DNA from: Pectobacterium actinidiae
Lineage (GTDB): Bacteria; Pseudomonadota; Gammaproteobacteria; Enterobacterales; Enterobacteriaceae
Length of the DNA: 64,000 nucleotides
Direction of reading: 5' to 3'
Assembly (NCBI RefSeq): GCF_000803315.1
Contig: NZ_JRMH01000002.1
Coordinates: 620,001-684,000 of the forward strand
Shown here piece after piece: positions 12,889-22,008 of the stretch (position 1 is its first letter; every line of letters starts with the position of its first letter). Under the pieces are notes generated by a model. That model was given only the letters and a program-made list of their open reading frames with translations, ran no database searches and was not told the DNA's origin. The position numbers were made by a program, and so were the translations under genes.

Positions 12889-13015
12889 TATACCCCAAAT
12901 AATTCGAGTTCCAGGAAGGCGGCAAGAGAAGAAATCCCGATGAGCTTACTCAGGTAAGTGATTCGGGTGACTGAACGCAGCCAACGCACATGCAACTTGA
13001 AGTATGATGGGTATA
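12889..13015. repeat. ERIC element, 127 bp, intact length
   Basis: Begins TATACCC and ends GGGTATA with a centre resembling the ERIC core (GAGCTTACTCAGGTAAGTGA). The ends are complementary: AATAATTCGAGTT at the left, TTGAAGTATGATGGGTATA at the right. The length is exactly that of a canonical ERIC (intergenic repeat unit). It lies 129 bases downstream of ligB and about 125 bases upstream of eptB, so it is transcribed in a ligB trailer or eptB leader. Confidence 0.88.
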
Positions 13016-13140
13016 AGACTATTTGCTGTTTTACGATATAGAAATGCCTGATAGTCTGATTACTTCCGTTGAACTCAGGCATACGCATGTTGTCGTATAG
13101 CTTCAGATAATAAGAAAAGTTTGTTGGAGCACTTGTCATA

Positions 13141-14820
13141 ATGAAGTTTGTAGCATCTTTTTCGCAACCCAAATTATCGTTTGTCCTGGCAATTTATATT
13201 GGTCTTTTTCTCAATATCTCAGTGTATTATCGCCGGTTTGATTATTTTTCACTCTCTGCCGGTAACCAGGTTCCAACATTTATTCCCGCTCTTGTTGAAT
13301 TGACGGCGAGTATATTATTTACCTTTTTCCTAATGAGGATAATTTCACTCGGGGGACGTCGTTTTTATCGGATTATCGCGTCTCTTTTGGTATTGATTTC
13401 CGTTGCAGCCAGCTATTACATGACATTTTTTAATGTCGTGATTGGCTATGGCATTATTGCTGCGGTCATGACCACGGATATTGATCTTTCTAAAGAAGTT
13501 ATTGGTTTTCGTTTTTTCCTGTGGATGCTGGCAGTGAGTGCATTGCCGCTGTTTTTGATCTGGAAGAACTCGCTACGTCATACGCTGATCGAACAGCTTA
13601 AATCACCGGGAAAGCGGTTGCTTCCTCTTCTGGTTCTTGCCTCTGTCGTTGCGCTGGTTTGGATGCCGCTTCGCTATATGGACAACGTTCAGTCAGTGTC
13701 CGAGCGAGAGTCCAATGTGGATTTGCCCAGCTATGGTGGCGTAGTGGCTCACTCGTATCTTCCTTCTAACTGGTTGTCTGCGGTAGGGTTATTTGCGTAT
13801 ACCAAGTATGACGAGAGTCAGGATTCCTCCCATCTTTTCGATCCAGCTCAGCATTTTACCTATGTCCCGCCGAAGGGCATTGATGATACCTACGTGGTTT
13901 TCATTATCGGTGAAACAACCCGTTGGGATCATATGGGGCTGTTAGGCTACGAGCGAGATACGACGCCGAAGCTATCGAAAGAAAAGAATCTGGTCGCATT
14001 CCGTGGTCAGTCATGTGATACCTCAACCAAGCTTTCCATGCGCTGTATGTTTGTGCGAGAAGGCGGTACGGAAGACAACCCGCAGCGAACGCTGAAAGAA
14101 CAGAATGTCTTTGCTGTAATGAAAGAGTTGGGCTTTACCTCTGAGCTGTTTGCTATGCAAAGTGAGGTGTGGTTCTACAATAGCATTGAGGCGAACAACT
14201 ACTCTTTCCGCGAAATGATTGCATCAGAGAAGCACAACGACGGTAAATCGGTGCAGGATATGTTGCTGGTCGATGAGGTCAAGGAGTCGCTGGCCCGCTA
14301 CCCCAAAGGTAAGCATCTGATTGTGCTGCATACCAAAGGTTCTCATTACCTGTATTCCATGCGTTATCCTCGCAGCTATGCGCGCTATCAGCCAGAGTGT
14401 ATGGGCGTTGATGCCTCCTGTACCCGTGAGCAGTTGATTAATGCGTTTGATAATAGCGTGCTCTATACCGATAGCTTTATCGATAGTGTGATCGATCAGG
14501 TTCGGGATAAGAAAGCGATCGTGTTTTACGCATCCGATCACGGTGAATCCATTGATGATAACTACCATTTGCACGGTACGCCGCGTGAGATGGCACCACC
14601 CGAACAGTTTCGTTCACCGATGATGGTCTGGACATCAGACAAATTTCTGGCTGACACCGATAATCTGCATGCGTTTGAGCAGTTGAAAGCGCAGCAGCGC
14701 GTTGGCAAAACACATCGCCATGAAGAGCTGTTTGACACCATTCTTGGATGTGTTGGATACACATCGCCTGACGGTGGTATTAACCCTAAAAATAACTGGT
14801 GTCAGAGACCCGCTAATTGA
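13141..14820 (+). CDS. eptB: Kdo2-lipid A phosphoethanolamine transferase EptB
   Basis: A 559-residue inner-membrane enzyme adding phosphoethanolamine to the outer Kdo of lipopolysaccharide. Five hydrophobic segments lie at about residues 11-30, 48-66, 76-98, 123-141 and 158-177. The periplasmic sulfatase-fold domain has the metal-binding Glu258 in VVFIIGETTRWDH, the nucleophile Thr296 in STKLS, and SDHGES plus HLHGTP near the end. The LPSYGGVVAHSYLPSNW and TSPDGGIN segments are those of EptB rather than EptA. E. coli EptB is 563 residues. It is followed by tRNA-Pro, as eptB and proK are neighbours in E. coli. Confidence 0.95.
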   Translation: MKFVASFSQPKLSFVLAIYIGLFLNISVYYRRFDYFSLSAGNQVPTFIPALVELTASILFTFFLMRIISLGGRRFYRIIASLLVLISVAASYYMTFFNVVIGYGIIAAVMTTDIDLSKEVIGFRFFLWMLAVSALPLFLIWKNSLRHTLIEQLKSPGKRLLPLLVLASVVALVWMPLRYMDNVQSVSERESNVDLPSYGGVVAHSYLPSNWLSAVGLFAYTKYDESQDSSHLFDPAQHFTYVPPKGIDDTYVVFIIGETTRWDHMGLLGYERDTTPKLSKEKNLVAFRGQSCDTSTKLSMRCMFVREGGTEDNPQRTLKEQNVFAVMKELGFTSELFAMQSEVWFYNSIEANNYSFREMIASEKHNDGKSVQDMLLVDEVKESLARYPKGKHLIVLHTKGSHYLYSMRYPRSYARYQPECMGVDASCTREQLINAFDNSVLYTDSFIDSVIDQVRDKKAIVFYASDHGESIDDNYHLHGTPREMAPPEQFRSPMMVWTSDKFLADTDNLHAFEQLKAQQRVGKTHRHEELFDTILGCVGYTSPDGGINPKNNWCQRPAN

Positions 14821-14910
14821 CATGAATCACGGACAAGGACGTCGATTTCAGGCTGCGAATACAAGGATGGATACTTTAACGGCAACTGAAATCCTTTTGC
14901 TAAAAAGGTA

Positions 14911-14947
14911 TTGACGCTCTAATAAGGTAGCAGTAATATGCGCCCGC
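14911..14947 (+). promoter_or_regulatory. tRNA-Pro promoter with GC-rich discriminator
   Basis: TTGACG (14911-14916), a 17-base spacer, then TAATAT (14934-14939), followed directly by GCGCCCGC. This is a near-consensus sigma70 promoter with the GC-rich discriminator typical of stable-RNA promoters under stringent control. It points at the tRNA starting at 14951, so the 5' leader is only a few bases. Confidence 0.85.
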
Positions 14948-14950
14948 ATT

Positions 14951-15027
14951 CGGCGAGTAGCGCAGCTTGGTAGCGCAACTGGTTTGGGACCAGTGGGTCG
15001 GAGGTTCGAATCCTCTCTCGCCGACCA
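14951..15027 (+). tRNA. proM: tRNA-Pro (anticodon UGG)
   Basis: A 77-base cloverleaf: acceptor CGGCGAG pairing with CTCGCCG, D arm with GCGC stems, anticodon stem ACTGG/CCAGT with loop TTTGGGA giving anticodon TGG, T arm GGAGGTTCGAATCCTC, discriminator A and encoded CCA. The sequence is the enterobacterial proM type (UGG), although E. coli has the CGG-reading proK next to eptB. Confidence 0.97.
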
Positions 15028-15442
15028 ACACACTTCCTCAGTAAATCATTCTCAGTTTTTCTCTTGTTTCAATCATCGTCTATTCATACTGTCTATTTTA
15101 GAAACAGTATCGCTTGAAAATAGTTGTTTGTGAAAATTCCCTTAGCAAATTCAAGGTTTCTCTCAGTATTCCTGGGTGTCGAAGATTTTCATATTCTCAC
15201 TACTTCCAGTTCGGAATGTTCCCAAAAATAGCGTTTGAAATCTCACATTAATCACCATAATAAATACTTATCTTTTTGTTTTTTAAATGTTTAAATAAAA
15301 AACCCTCCAGTTGTTTAAAAATAAGACTGACTTTACCTCTCCGTATTTAAATGTAAATTTATGTGCGACCAACATCCGCGATACTTGTATATTCGCTATG
15401 TTGAAACCGTCTTTTTATTCAAACATGGAAGATGTTTCGATC
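15028..15442. other. intergenic region upstream of ompX-like gene
   Basis: About 415 bases, distinctly AT-rich (long A/T runs at 15271-15310). No open frame with a ribosome site, tRNA or strong hairpin is evident. It must hold the terminator of the tRNA and the promoter of the porin-like gene at 15443; T-rich stretches (15056-15066) follow the tRNA. No operator is recognised. Confidence 0.4.
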
Positions 15443-15973
15443 ATGAAAAAAACAACACTGCTGCTTTCCACTCTGATTGCTTGTGCCATGGGAATGTCTG
15501 CTGCTCAGGCAACACAAACGGTATCTTTGGGTTATGCTCAGGCGAAAGTCGATGACTTTAAAGATCCGAAAGGGATTACGGCCAAATACCATTATCAGGG
15601 CGATTCTGCTCTTGGCATTATCGGTTCTTTCACTTATCTGGGAGCAAAAGAAGATTATTATGATCGTGACTTCAACTCCAATGACACGACTAAACTTAAA
15701 TACTATTCCTTGATGGCAGGCCCATCTTACCGCTTTAACGACTATGTCAGCGTTTATGGTTTAGCGGGTGTTGGTCATGGGAAAGTAGACTGGAAATACG
15801 ATTACGGTACTTTTGCTGATTCCGGTAGTGAGAAGGAGACCCGCTTTGCTTACGGCGCCGGTATTCAAATTACGCCAGTAGCAAACTGGGCGATTGATAT
15901 TGGTTACGAAGGCACGAAGATTTATGAAACGCGTGTAGATGCCTTTAATGTTGGCGTCGGTTATCGTTTCTGA
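15443..15973 (+). CDS. OmpX/Ail/Lom-family outer membrane beta-barrel protein
   Basis: 176 residues with a Sec signal peptide (MKKTTLLLSTLIACAMGMSAAQA, cleavage about residue 23). The mature protein has eight alternating amphipathic strands, LGIIGSFTYLG, YYSLMAGPSYRFNDYVSVYGLAGVGHGK, FAYGAGIQITP and the terminal phenylalanine of GVGYRF required for insertion by the BAM complex. E. coli OmpX is 171 residues with the same landmarks. Members act in adhesion, complement resistance or stress; the role here is unknown. ATG at 15443 is chosen since it yields the signal peptide and has GGAAG upstream; the frame continues 5' to another ATG without a plausible signal. An ERIC-derived hairpin follows the stop by two bases. 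Confidence 0.9.
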   Translation: MKKTTLLLSTLIACAMGMSAAQATQTVSLGYAQAKVDDFKDPKGITAKYHYQGDSALGIIGSFTYLGAKEDYYDRDFNSNDTTKLKYYSLMAGPSYRFNDYVSVYGLAGVGHGKVDWKYDYGTFADSGSEKETRFAYGAGIQITPVANWAIDIGYEGTKIYETRVDAFNVGVGYRF

Positions 15974-15975
15974 TT

Positions 15976-16045
15976 TATACCCGTCATACTTCAAGCTGCT
16001 TATGCGTTGTTCAAAACGCTAACGTTTTGTCATGCTTAGGGTATA
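15976..16045. repeat. internally deleted ERIC, 70 bp
   Basis: Starts TATACCCGTCATACTTCAAG and ends TTAGGGTATA, the two termini of the 127-bp ERICs in this window, but the centre is missing. In its place is a perfect hairpin CAAAACG-CTAA-CGTTTTG (16012-16029). It begins two bases after the ompX-like stop codon, so it forms the 3' end of that message, and it lies between convergent genes. Confidence 0.8.
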
Positions 16046-16081
16046 TATGATATAGAAAACCGGTGGACATGCTTCCGCCGG

Positions 16082-17689
16082 TTAGTTGTTTTTCTTCCCT
16101 TCTTCATTTTTCATCATAAAGCTCTCTATCGATCTATTACCATTGTAGTGAAGCCAGACTAGCAGCGATTCATTGTCCATCGGCTTAGCATAAAGAAATC
16201 CTTGTATATATTTGACGCCGCGCCGTTGTAAATACATGAGCTGTTGTTCAGTTTCCACGCCCTCTGCTACGGATTGAAGCTTGATGCGATGGCTCAAATT
16301 AATAATGGCATCAAGAATAGGGGCTTCTTCATCCGGAGATGAGATCGCACTGACGAATCCCTGATCTATTTTCAGGCAATCCAGCGGAAAGTTTTGCAGA
16401 TAAGAGAGTGAGCAGTGGCCGGTGCCGAAGTCATCAATGGCAATCATAAAGCCATCTTCACGCAACTGATGCAGGCGCTGTATGATTTCAGGGCCGTTGC
16501 TGATGAGGTTACGCTCCGTCAGCTCCAGTGTAATGCTCAATGAATGAGAGGCGACTTTCTCTGCGAAGCGGTGTACGTCTGAGACGAAACTTGGGTGATG
16601 CAAATGCTCTGCTGCAACGTTGAGCCCCAAGTGGAACCCCGGTTTTACCTGCCAACTGGCGATATCTGACGCCACCAGATCAAATAAATGCCGGGTGATG
16701 GGAATGATCATACTTTCTGCTTCGGCGGCCGAGATAAATATATCGGGTCTAATCCACAGCCCATTGCTGCGTCGCCAGCGCAGCAACGTCTCTACTCCGG
16801 TGCAGGTTTGTGATTGTGCGTCATAGATCGGCTGGTAATAGACGGAGAATTCGCCGTTAGCGATGCCCTTACGGATTTCTTCGCGGAAGAATAACTTACG
16901 TTTTTGCCAGTACCACATTGCCGTAGTGAAAAGCAGAGAGAGAATAATGGCCAGTGGCAGAAACGTGAAGAACGCCTGCTTCCAGTTGATAATTTCTTGA
17001 GAAACGGGTGCGGTAACATTGAGGGTAATCGGAAAGCGGCTCGATTTGATTTCAAGCGCAGAGGTAGAAAATAGGCTCCTGTGGGGCGTAATGGTTGGAC
17101 CCGTTTGAATCGGGTGACCGTTATCCATTTGCAGGATAAGTTGATAGCCGCGAATCTTACTAATCGCAGTCATAAGATCAATGAGGTATTGCGCATCGAC
17201 CATCGCGTAAGCGCCGTAACCTGTGAGAGGCATCTGGACGAAGATCAGCGCCGGGCGTCCTTTTACGTTGTCTGAACCTGCAATTGACAGGCTCCAGCGC
17301 TCAGAATAGGTCTCCGGTAGCGGTTGTTGAATGACGCGGCTCAGTGGCGTCAGCGTGCTACCAAACGTTGAAGAGCAATAGACGTCAGTATTATGGATAA
17401 CGCCGATAGCGCGGAAGTAAGAAAAGACCGAACCAAGACGTTGCAGTTCATCGCCGATGATGTCGCAGGGCTGACCATGAAAGCGCTGGAGGCGATCCAC
17501 CATCTGCCATGCCTGTGTCGAAATATTCTCGGCATGATTCATCGCGATTTGCGCGGTGGATTCCAAATCACGCTTTACCATTAATCTGGACTCAACAAAC
17601 GTGAACAATAATCCAAGCAGCAGTGGCAGCATGCCTGCAACCAGTAACTGGAATAGGTTGATTTTATGTTCACTACGTCTGGGGCTCAT
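16082..17689 (-). CDS. CSS-motif EAL-domain cyclic-di-GMP phosphodiesterase
   Basis: 535 residues. Two membrane segments (about residues 13-33 and 239-260) flank a periplasmic CSS-motif domain with the Cys-Ser-Ser at 105-107, which in this family forms a redox-controlled disulfide. The cytoplasmic EAL domain (about 268-520) keeps all catalytic landmarks: ETLLRW for EAL, LNVAAEHL, LELTERN, IDDFGTGHCSL, LKIDQGFV and AEGVETEQQ, so it should hydrolyse c-di-GMP. The architecture is that of E. coli PdeB/PdeC/PdeG/PdeN. The second ATG (17689) is preferred because AGGAG lies six bases upstream of it and abuts the first ATG (17695). The gene stands alone, between the ompX-like gene and yhiN. Confidence 0.92.
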   Translation of the reverse strand: MSPRRSEHKINLFQLLVAGMLPLLLGLLFTFVESRLMVKRDLESTAQIAMNHAENISTQAWQMVDRLQRFHGQPCDIIGDELQRLGSVFSYFRAIGVIHNTDVYCSSTFGSTLTPLSRVIQQPLPETYSERWSLSIAGSDNVKGRPALIFVQMPLTGYGAYAMVDAQYLIDLMTAISKIRGYQLILQMDNGHPIQTGPTITPHRSLFSTSALEIKSSRFPITLNVTAPVSQEIINWKQAFFTFLPLAIILSLLFTTAMWYWQKRKLFFREEIRKGIANGEFSVYYQPIYDAQSQTCTGVETLLRWRRSNGLWIRPDIFISAAEAESMIIPITRHLFDLVASDIASWQVKPGFHLGLNVAAEHLHHPSFVSDVHRFAEKVASHSLSITLELTERNLISNGPEIIQRLHQLREDGFMIAIDDFGTGHCSLSYLQNFPLDCLKIDQGFVSAISSPDEEAPILDAIINLSHRIKLQSVAEGVETEQQLMYLQRRGVKYIQGFLYAKPMDNESLLVWLHYNGNRSIESFMMKNEEGKKNN

Positions 17690-17781
17690 CCACATCTCCT
17701 TTCTGGCAGCTGAGGCCTATGTAGAGACGTCCTTTTCTCCATAAATTAAAGGAGAGCGCTGAATAAAGGTTATTATAGTGC

Positions 17782-18981
17782 CTATTTGCAGAAAGGCAGC
17801 GCCTGTGCACACGCCCATGCTGAGCTCCACGCCCATTGGAAATTATAGCCGCCGAGCCAGCCGGTCACATCGACCACTTCACCGATGAAATACAACCCTG
17901 GCACTGTACTGGCTTCCATGGTTTTGGAGGACAGCGCGCGGGTGTCAACGCCACCGATGGTCACTTCGGCCGTGCGATAACCTTCCGTACCGTTTGGCTG
18001 CACGCGCCACTCTTGCAGGCGCTGTTCAATCTGCGTTTGCTGTGCGCTATTCAACTGCTTCAGCGTGACGTCCGGCAGTTGCCCTAACGCTTGCAGGCAT
18101 TCAACCAGCCGTTTAGGTAGCCATTGTGCCAACGTGTTTTTCAGGCTTTGGTTCGGATGAGCAGTGCGCTCGTCGTTGATGAGCTGCGTGAGATCGCGAT
18201 CGGGCAGCAGGTTGATGGTGACGAATTCACCAGCCTGCCAGTAGCTGGAAATCTGCAAAATAGCGGGGCCAGATAGCCCACGGTGCGTAAATAGGATGTT
18301 TTCACGGAACGTCACGCCGTTTTCTGCGGTGACGACGGTAGGCACGGAGACGCCGGAGAGTGTTTGTAACTGTTCTAGCAGCGGCTTGTGCAGCGTAAAG
18401 GGCACCAGTGCAGCGCGAGTTGGGAGCACGTTGATGCCGAACTGTGCGGCAAGCTGGTAGCCAAACGGCGTCGCACCCAGGCCGGGCATCGACAGACCGC
18501 CGCAGGCAACGACTAACGATGCGCTTTGGAATGCTGTGCCGTTGCTTAGCTGGACGGTGAACAGATCGTCTGATTTCTCCACCGAGGTAACTTCACTGCG
18601 CAGACGGAGAGTGACGTTCGCCTGCTCACATTCTGTTACCAGCATGTCCACGATTTGCTGCGCGGAATCATCGCAAAATAACTGGCCGAGCGTTTTCTCG
18701 TGATAAGCGATACGGTGGCTGTTGACCAGACTGATGAAATCCCATTGGGTATAACGCGCCAGTGCCGATTTGCAAAAGTGAGGATTGTGGGACAGATACG
18801 CCGCGGGCTCTGCATACATATTGGTAAAGTTGCAGCGACCGCCGCCGGACATCAATATTTTCCGGCCAGCTTTCTTGCCGTTATCGAGCAGTAGAACACG
18901 CAGTCCGCGTTGTCCTGCCTGTGCCGCGCAAAACATGCCTGCTGCACCGGCACCGATGATGACAGCGTCAAACTGTTCCAC
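17782..18981 (-). CDS. yhiN: HI0933/YhiN-family FAD-dependent oxidoreductase
   Basis: A 399-residue flavoprotein. The N-terminal dinucleotide site GAGAAG at residues 10-15 (AVIIGAGAAGMFCA) is followed by GKKAGRKILMSGGGRCNFTN, the hallmark of the HI0933 family, and the C-terminal GEVVDVTGWLGGYNFQWAWSSAWACA, the second FAD-contact segment. The substrate is unknown; related proteins have been proposed to reduce or oxidise tRNA or metabolites without proof. It is divergent from pitA, as in E. coli. Confidence 0.9.
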   Translation of the reverse strand: MEQFDAVIIGAGAAGMFCAAQAGQRGLRVLLLDNGKKAGRKILMSGGGRCNFTNMYAEPAAYLSHNPHFCKSALARYTQWDFISLVNSHRIAYHEKTLGQLFCDDSAQQIVDMLVTECEQANVTLRLRSEVTSVEKSDDLFTVQLSNGTAFQSASLVVACGGLSMPGLGATPFGYQLAAQFGINVLPTRAALVPFTLHKPLLEQLQTLSGVSVPTVVTAENGVTFRENILFTHRGLSGPAILQISSYWQAGEFVTINLLPDRDLTQLINDERTAHPNQSLKNTLAQWLPKRLVECLQALGQLPDVTLKQLNSAQQTQIEQRLQEWRVQPNGTEGYRTAEVTIGGVDTRALSSKTMEASTVPGLYFIGEVVDVTGWLGGYNFQWAWSSAWACAQALPFCK

Positions 18982-19258
18982 AATGCATTTCTCCGATGAG
19001 TGAGTTTATCTTCTTGGATTGCCACAGGCTGAAAGCCGTAGGGCGGCAAATTGTAGTGTTGGTTTTTGTTCGATACCAGCGTAACAATTTGCATATTTTA
19101 GTAAAAATATATAATTATTTGATTTTTATTGATTAAGTGGTTTATCCACCGATTGCCGTCACATATTAAGTCAAAAAAATGTCATATTTTGCTTTTCCCG
19201 ACCCCTGCTTGTCGCCGATAATGCGCCGCGTTCATGACCACTAAATGGCCTAACGTTT

Positions 19259-20764
19259 ATGCTACATTTATTTGCCGGTTTGGATTACTACACTGGCCTG
19301 ATGTTGATACTGGCTTTGTTGTTTGTACTGATGTATGAAGCCATTAACGGTTTTCACGATACTGCGAATGCCGTTGCCACTGTTATTTATACCCGAGCCA
19401 TGCGCGCCGAGTTTGCCGTTGTGATGGCGGGTATCTTTAATTTCTTCGGTGTGTTGCTGGGCGGCCTGAGCGTGGCCTATGCAATTGTTCACCTTCTCCC
19501 CACGGATTTATTACTGAACGTGAGTTCGGCGCACGGTTTGGCAATGGTCTTTTCCATGCTGCTGGCTGCCATTATCTGGAACCTGGGTACCTGGTACTTC
19601 GGTATTCCTGCCTCTAGTTCTCACACGCTGATCGGCTCCATTATCGGTATTGGTTTGACCAACGCGCTGTTGACGGATACTTCCGTCGTGGATGCGCTGA
19701 ATGTGCCGAAAATGATCAGTATTTTCCTGTCGCTGCTGCTCTCGCCGATTGTGGGCATGGTGGTCGCTGGCCTGATGCTGCTGGTTCTGCGCCGCTTCTG
19801 GAACAACAGTAAAAAGCGTAAGCGCGTGCATCTAACGCCCGTCGATCGCGAAAAGCAGGATGGCAAACGTAAGCCGCCGTTCTGGACGCGTACCGCGCTG
19901 ATTTTATCGGCGATTGGGGTGAGCTTCTCTCACGGTGCAAATGACGGTCAGAAAGGTATCGGCTTGATTATGCTGGTGCTGATTGGCGTCGCGCCAGCCG
20001 GGTTTATTGTTAACATGAATGCGTCTGGCTATGACATCAGCCGTACCCGTGATGCCGTTGTCAATTTGCAGGAGTACTACAAGCAGCACGGCGACGCATT
20101 GGCGCACGTTATTGACTTGTCTCCTCCTGTGATTCCTACGCCGGAAAACACGATTCCCGGCAACGGTCAGAAAGAGTTCCACTGTGACAGTTCACGCGTG
20201 ATGATTGCGATTGAGCGTACACAGGGTCTGCTGAGTAACCTGAAAAGTTACGATCAGTTGAACCCTGACGATCGCAGCAGAGTGCGTCGTTTGCTGATGT
20301 GTATCTCTGACACGATGGATAAGGTGATCAAGCTGCCAGAAACGTCGGGCGAAGATAAACGCTACCTGAGCAACCTGCGTAAAGACATGCTTCAGACCAT
20401 TGAGTATGCACCGCTTTGGATCATCGTTGCTGTCGCATTAGCGCTGTCTCTGGGCACGATGGTGGGTTGGAAACGTGTTGCCGTGACCATCGGTGAGAAG
20501 ATCGGTAAGAAGGGCATGACTTACGCACAGGGCGTTTCAGCGCAGGTGACGGCGGCTCTGTCGATTGGTGTTGCCAGCTACACCGGTATGCCGGTTTCCA
20601 CCACGCACGTATTATCTTCGGCGGTTGCCGGAACGATGATTGCGGACGGCGGTGGTGTACAGGGCAAGACGATAAGAAGTATTCTGCTGGCCTGGGTGTT
20701 GACGCTGCCTGTCTCAATGCTGATGTCCGGTACGCTGTACTGGCTGGCGTTGAAGCTGATCTAA
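19259..20764 (+). CDS. pitA: low-affinity inorganic phosphate transporter PitA
   Basis: A 501-residue inner-membrane symporter for metal-phosphate and protons. The duplicated PHO4 signature is visible: [16 protein letters not shown] near residue 32 and [14 protein letters not shown] in the second half, with the [14 protein letters not shown] and [16 protein letters not shown] helix pairs. A hydrophilic loop (about residues 270-375) separates the halves. Length matches E. coli PitA (499). It is divergent from yhiN and convergent with uspB, the E. coli order, with several hairpins in the convergent gap. Confidence 0.95.
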   Translation: MLHLFAGLDYYTGLMLILALLFVLMYEAINGFHDTANAVATVIYTRAMRAEFAVVMAGIFNFFGVLLGGLSVAYAIVHLLPTDLLLNVSSAHGLAMVFSMLLAAIIWNLGTWYFGIPASSSHTLIGSIIGIGLTNALLTDTSVVDALNVPKMISIFLSLLLSPIVGMVVAGLMLLVLRRFWNNSKKRKRVHLTPVDREKQDGKRKPPFWTRTALILSAIGVSFSHGANDGQKGIGLIMLVLIGVAPAGFIVNMNASGYDISRTRDAVVNLQEYYKQHGDALAHVIDLSPPVIPTPENTIPGNGQKEFHCDSSRVMIAIERTQGLLSNLKSYDQLNPDDRSRVRRLLMCISDTMDKVIKLPETSGEDKRYLSNLRKDMLQTIEYAPLWIIVAVALALSLGTMVGWKRVAVTIGEKIGKKGMTYAQGVSAQVTAALSIGVASYTGMPVSTTHVLSSAVAGTMIADGGGVQGKTIRSILLAWVLTLPVSMLMSGTLYWLALKLI

Positions 20765-20770
20765 CCTCAG

Positions 20771-20836
20771 CAAAACGTAGGGAACGTTTTCACGTCGCTT
20801 GCGACGGCCCGCATGACGGACAAGAATGTCCGTCAT
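20771..20836. repeat. three successive hairpins after pitA
   Basis: Within 66 bases lie AAAACG/CGTTTT (from 20772), CGTCGC-TT-GCGACG (20793-20806) and the perfect 10-bp stem ATGACGGACA-AGAA-TGTCCGTCAT (20813-20836). They come directly before the intrinsic terminator. Such a run could act as a 3' exonuclease barrier or aid bidirectional termination between pitA and uspB. Confidence 0.7.
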
Positions 20837-20870
20837 AAAAAAGGCGATTCTGTGGGGAATCGCCTTTTTA
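20837..20870. terminator. bidirectional terminator pitA / uspB
   Basis: GGCGATTC-TGTGGG-GAATCGCC (20843-20864), an 8-bp perfect stem flanked by A6 on the left and T5 on the right. It can therefore terminate transcripts from both pitA (plus) and uspB (minus). Confidence 0.9.
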
Positions 20871-20942
20871 CTTTTTATCGACGTTCATGGTGTTAGGACC
20901 AATGACTGTGTTAATACCCGTGATTGTGTAAGTACCAGCGTT

Positions 20943-21278
20943 TTAATACCACAACATCATGGCAATCAAGCTGGTAACGATAAGGCCGCACAGGGCGGTA
21001 GTAAGCAGGAACTGTCCCCGTACCCGCTCGCAGCGGCGAATGAATTCAGGGTCGTGATGATCGAGATAGCGTTGTGCGTAGATATAGCCTACCAGCCGGA
21101 TCTGTTTACTTGGCTGACCGTGCGATGTAAAAAAACCTCCTCCATCAACGTATTGGTAAAGCAGTGGGTCGCAGTCACGCAAAATCAGCAGTAACACGCG
21201 TAATGAAGAATAGTACCTCGCCATATTGATGATGCAGACGATACATAAAGCCCAGAAAAGCGCAAATGTACTAATCAT
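20943..21278 (-). CDS. uspB: universal stress protein B
   Basis: A 111-residue inner-membrane protein with hydrophobic segments at both ends ([22 protein letters not shown] and [19 protein letters not shown]). The centre [16 protein letters not shown] is almost identical to E. coli UspB (111 residues; Arg-Asp-Cys here). In E. coli uspB is sigma-S dependent and needed for ethanol resistance in stationary phase. It is divergent from uspA, the conserved arrangement, though an ERIC has lengthened the gap here. Confidence 0.95.
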   Translation of the reverse strand: MISTFALFWALCIVCIINMARYYSSLRVLLLILRDCDPLLYQYVDGGGFFTSHGQPSKQIRLVGYIYAQRYLDHHDPEFIRRCERVRGQFLLTTALCGLIVTSLIAMMLWY

Positions 21279-22008
21279 GCTTCCCTCCCGGTCGTTCTAT
21301 TCGTCAGATTTGATGGCCATATCTTCCCGTTGTCCACCTGTCACCGATGACAAGCGTTACTCTTTATCTGCGACGCTTGTCGACGACGTTTTTCTGCGAT
21401 GTTTTTCTACGAACGAATAGTAACGAATAGCTATGCCACGCGCTTGCGCACGATTTTATTGTCATTTTGGCTAGCCAACGGCATCACGGCTAGCCCCACT
21501 CTCGTTTTCCATCCCAAGGTGCAGCGAACAGGCTCACCGCTCCCTACTTGTAGTGTAGAAGAAGAATGTTCGTTTGTGCCAGAGAGGCAGGCGCAATCAG
21601 CATGAAGGACGATTTTCGACGAGGCAATGCCCTTTTCGAAAGAAGAAGCTGCGCGATTTACCTGTGAAAAGGAGCGGTTTCTACTACACTTATCAATAGA
21701 ATTAACAGGTTTGAAAACGGGTTGTGATCGACTGAACAGTACGATAGCACGGACGAGTGCTATCTTATACCCGTCATACTTCAAGCTGCTTGTGCGTTGG
21801 TTGCCCTTACTCACCCCAGTCACTTACCTGTGTAAGCTTCTGGGGATTAATGAACCTCATTTTATGAGGTTCACCCTTCGGGCCAGCGCTAGGTTGCCGC
21901 CTTCACGCAACTCGAATTATTTAGGGTATATAATTAGCTGTTAAGTATTTGAGCGGCAGGAGAAATATCTGCTAACCCTTAATTAGTCTTTACGGAAGGA
22001 GTCTTATT
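21279..22008. other. long uspB-uspA divergent intergenic region
   Basis: About 730 bases, longer than needed for two promoters. 21766-21930 is an enlarged ERIC. The portion 21279-21765 has only short open frames on both strands, none with both a ribosome site and recognisable product; the longest (minus, 21431-21823) would begin inside the ERIC. The uspA start has a strong ribosome site GGAAGGAG. No operator is recognised. Confidence 0.5.
21766..21930. repeat. ERIC element enlarged to 165 bp by a hairpin insertion
   Basis: Ends TATACCCGTCATACTTCAAG and AACTCGAATTATTTAGGGTATA are ERIC ends, and the core CCCAGTCACTTACCTG is present. Compared with the copy at 59497-59623 about 38 extra bases lie right of the core, including the perfect palindrome GAACCTCAT-TTT-ATGAGGTTC (21852-21872). 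ERICs with such insertions are known in other enterobacteria. Confidence 0.85.

Noticed and set aside
21431-21823. A 130-codon minus-strand frame between uspB and uspA
   Set aside because: It would start inside an ERIC element, has no convincing ribosome site and resembles no known protein.
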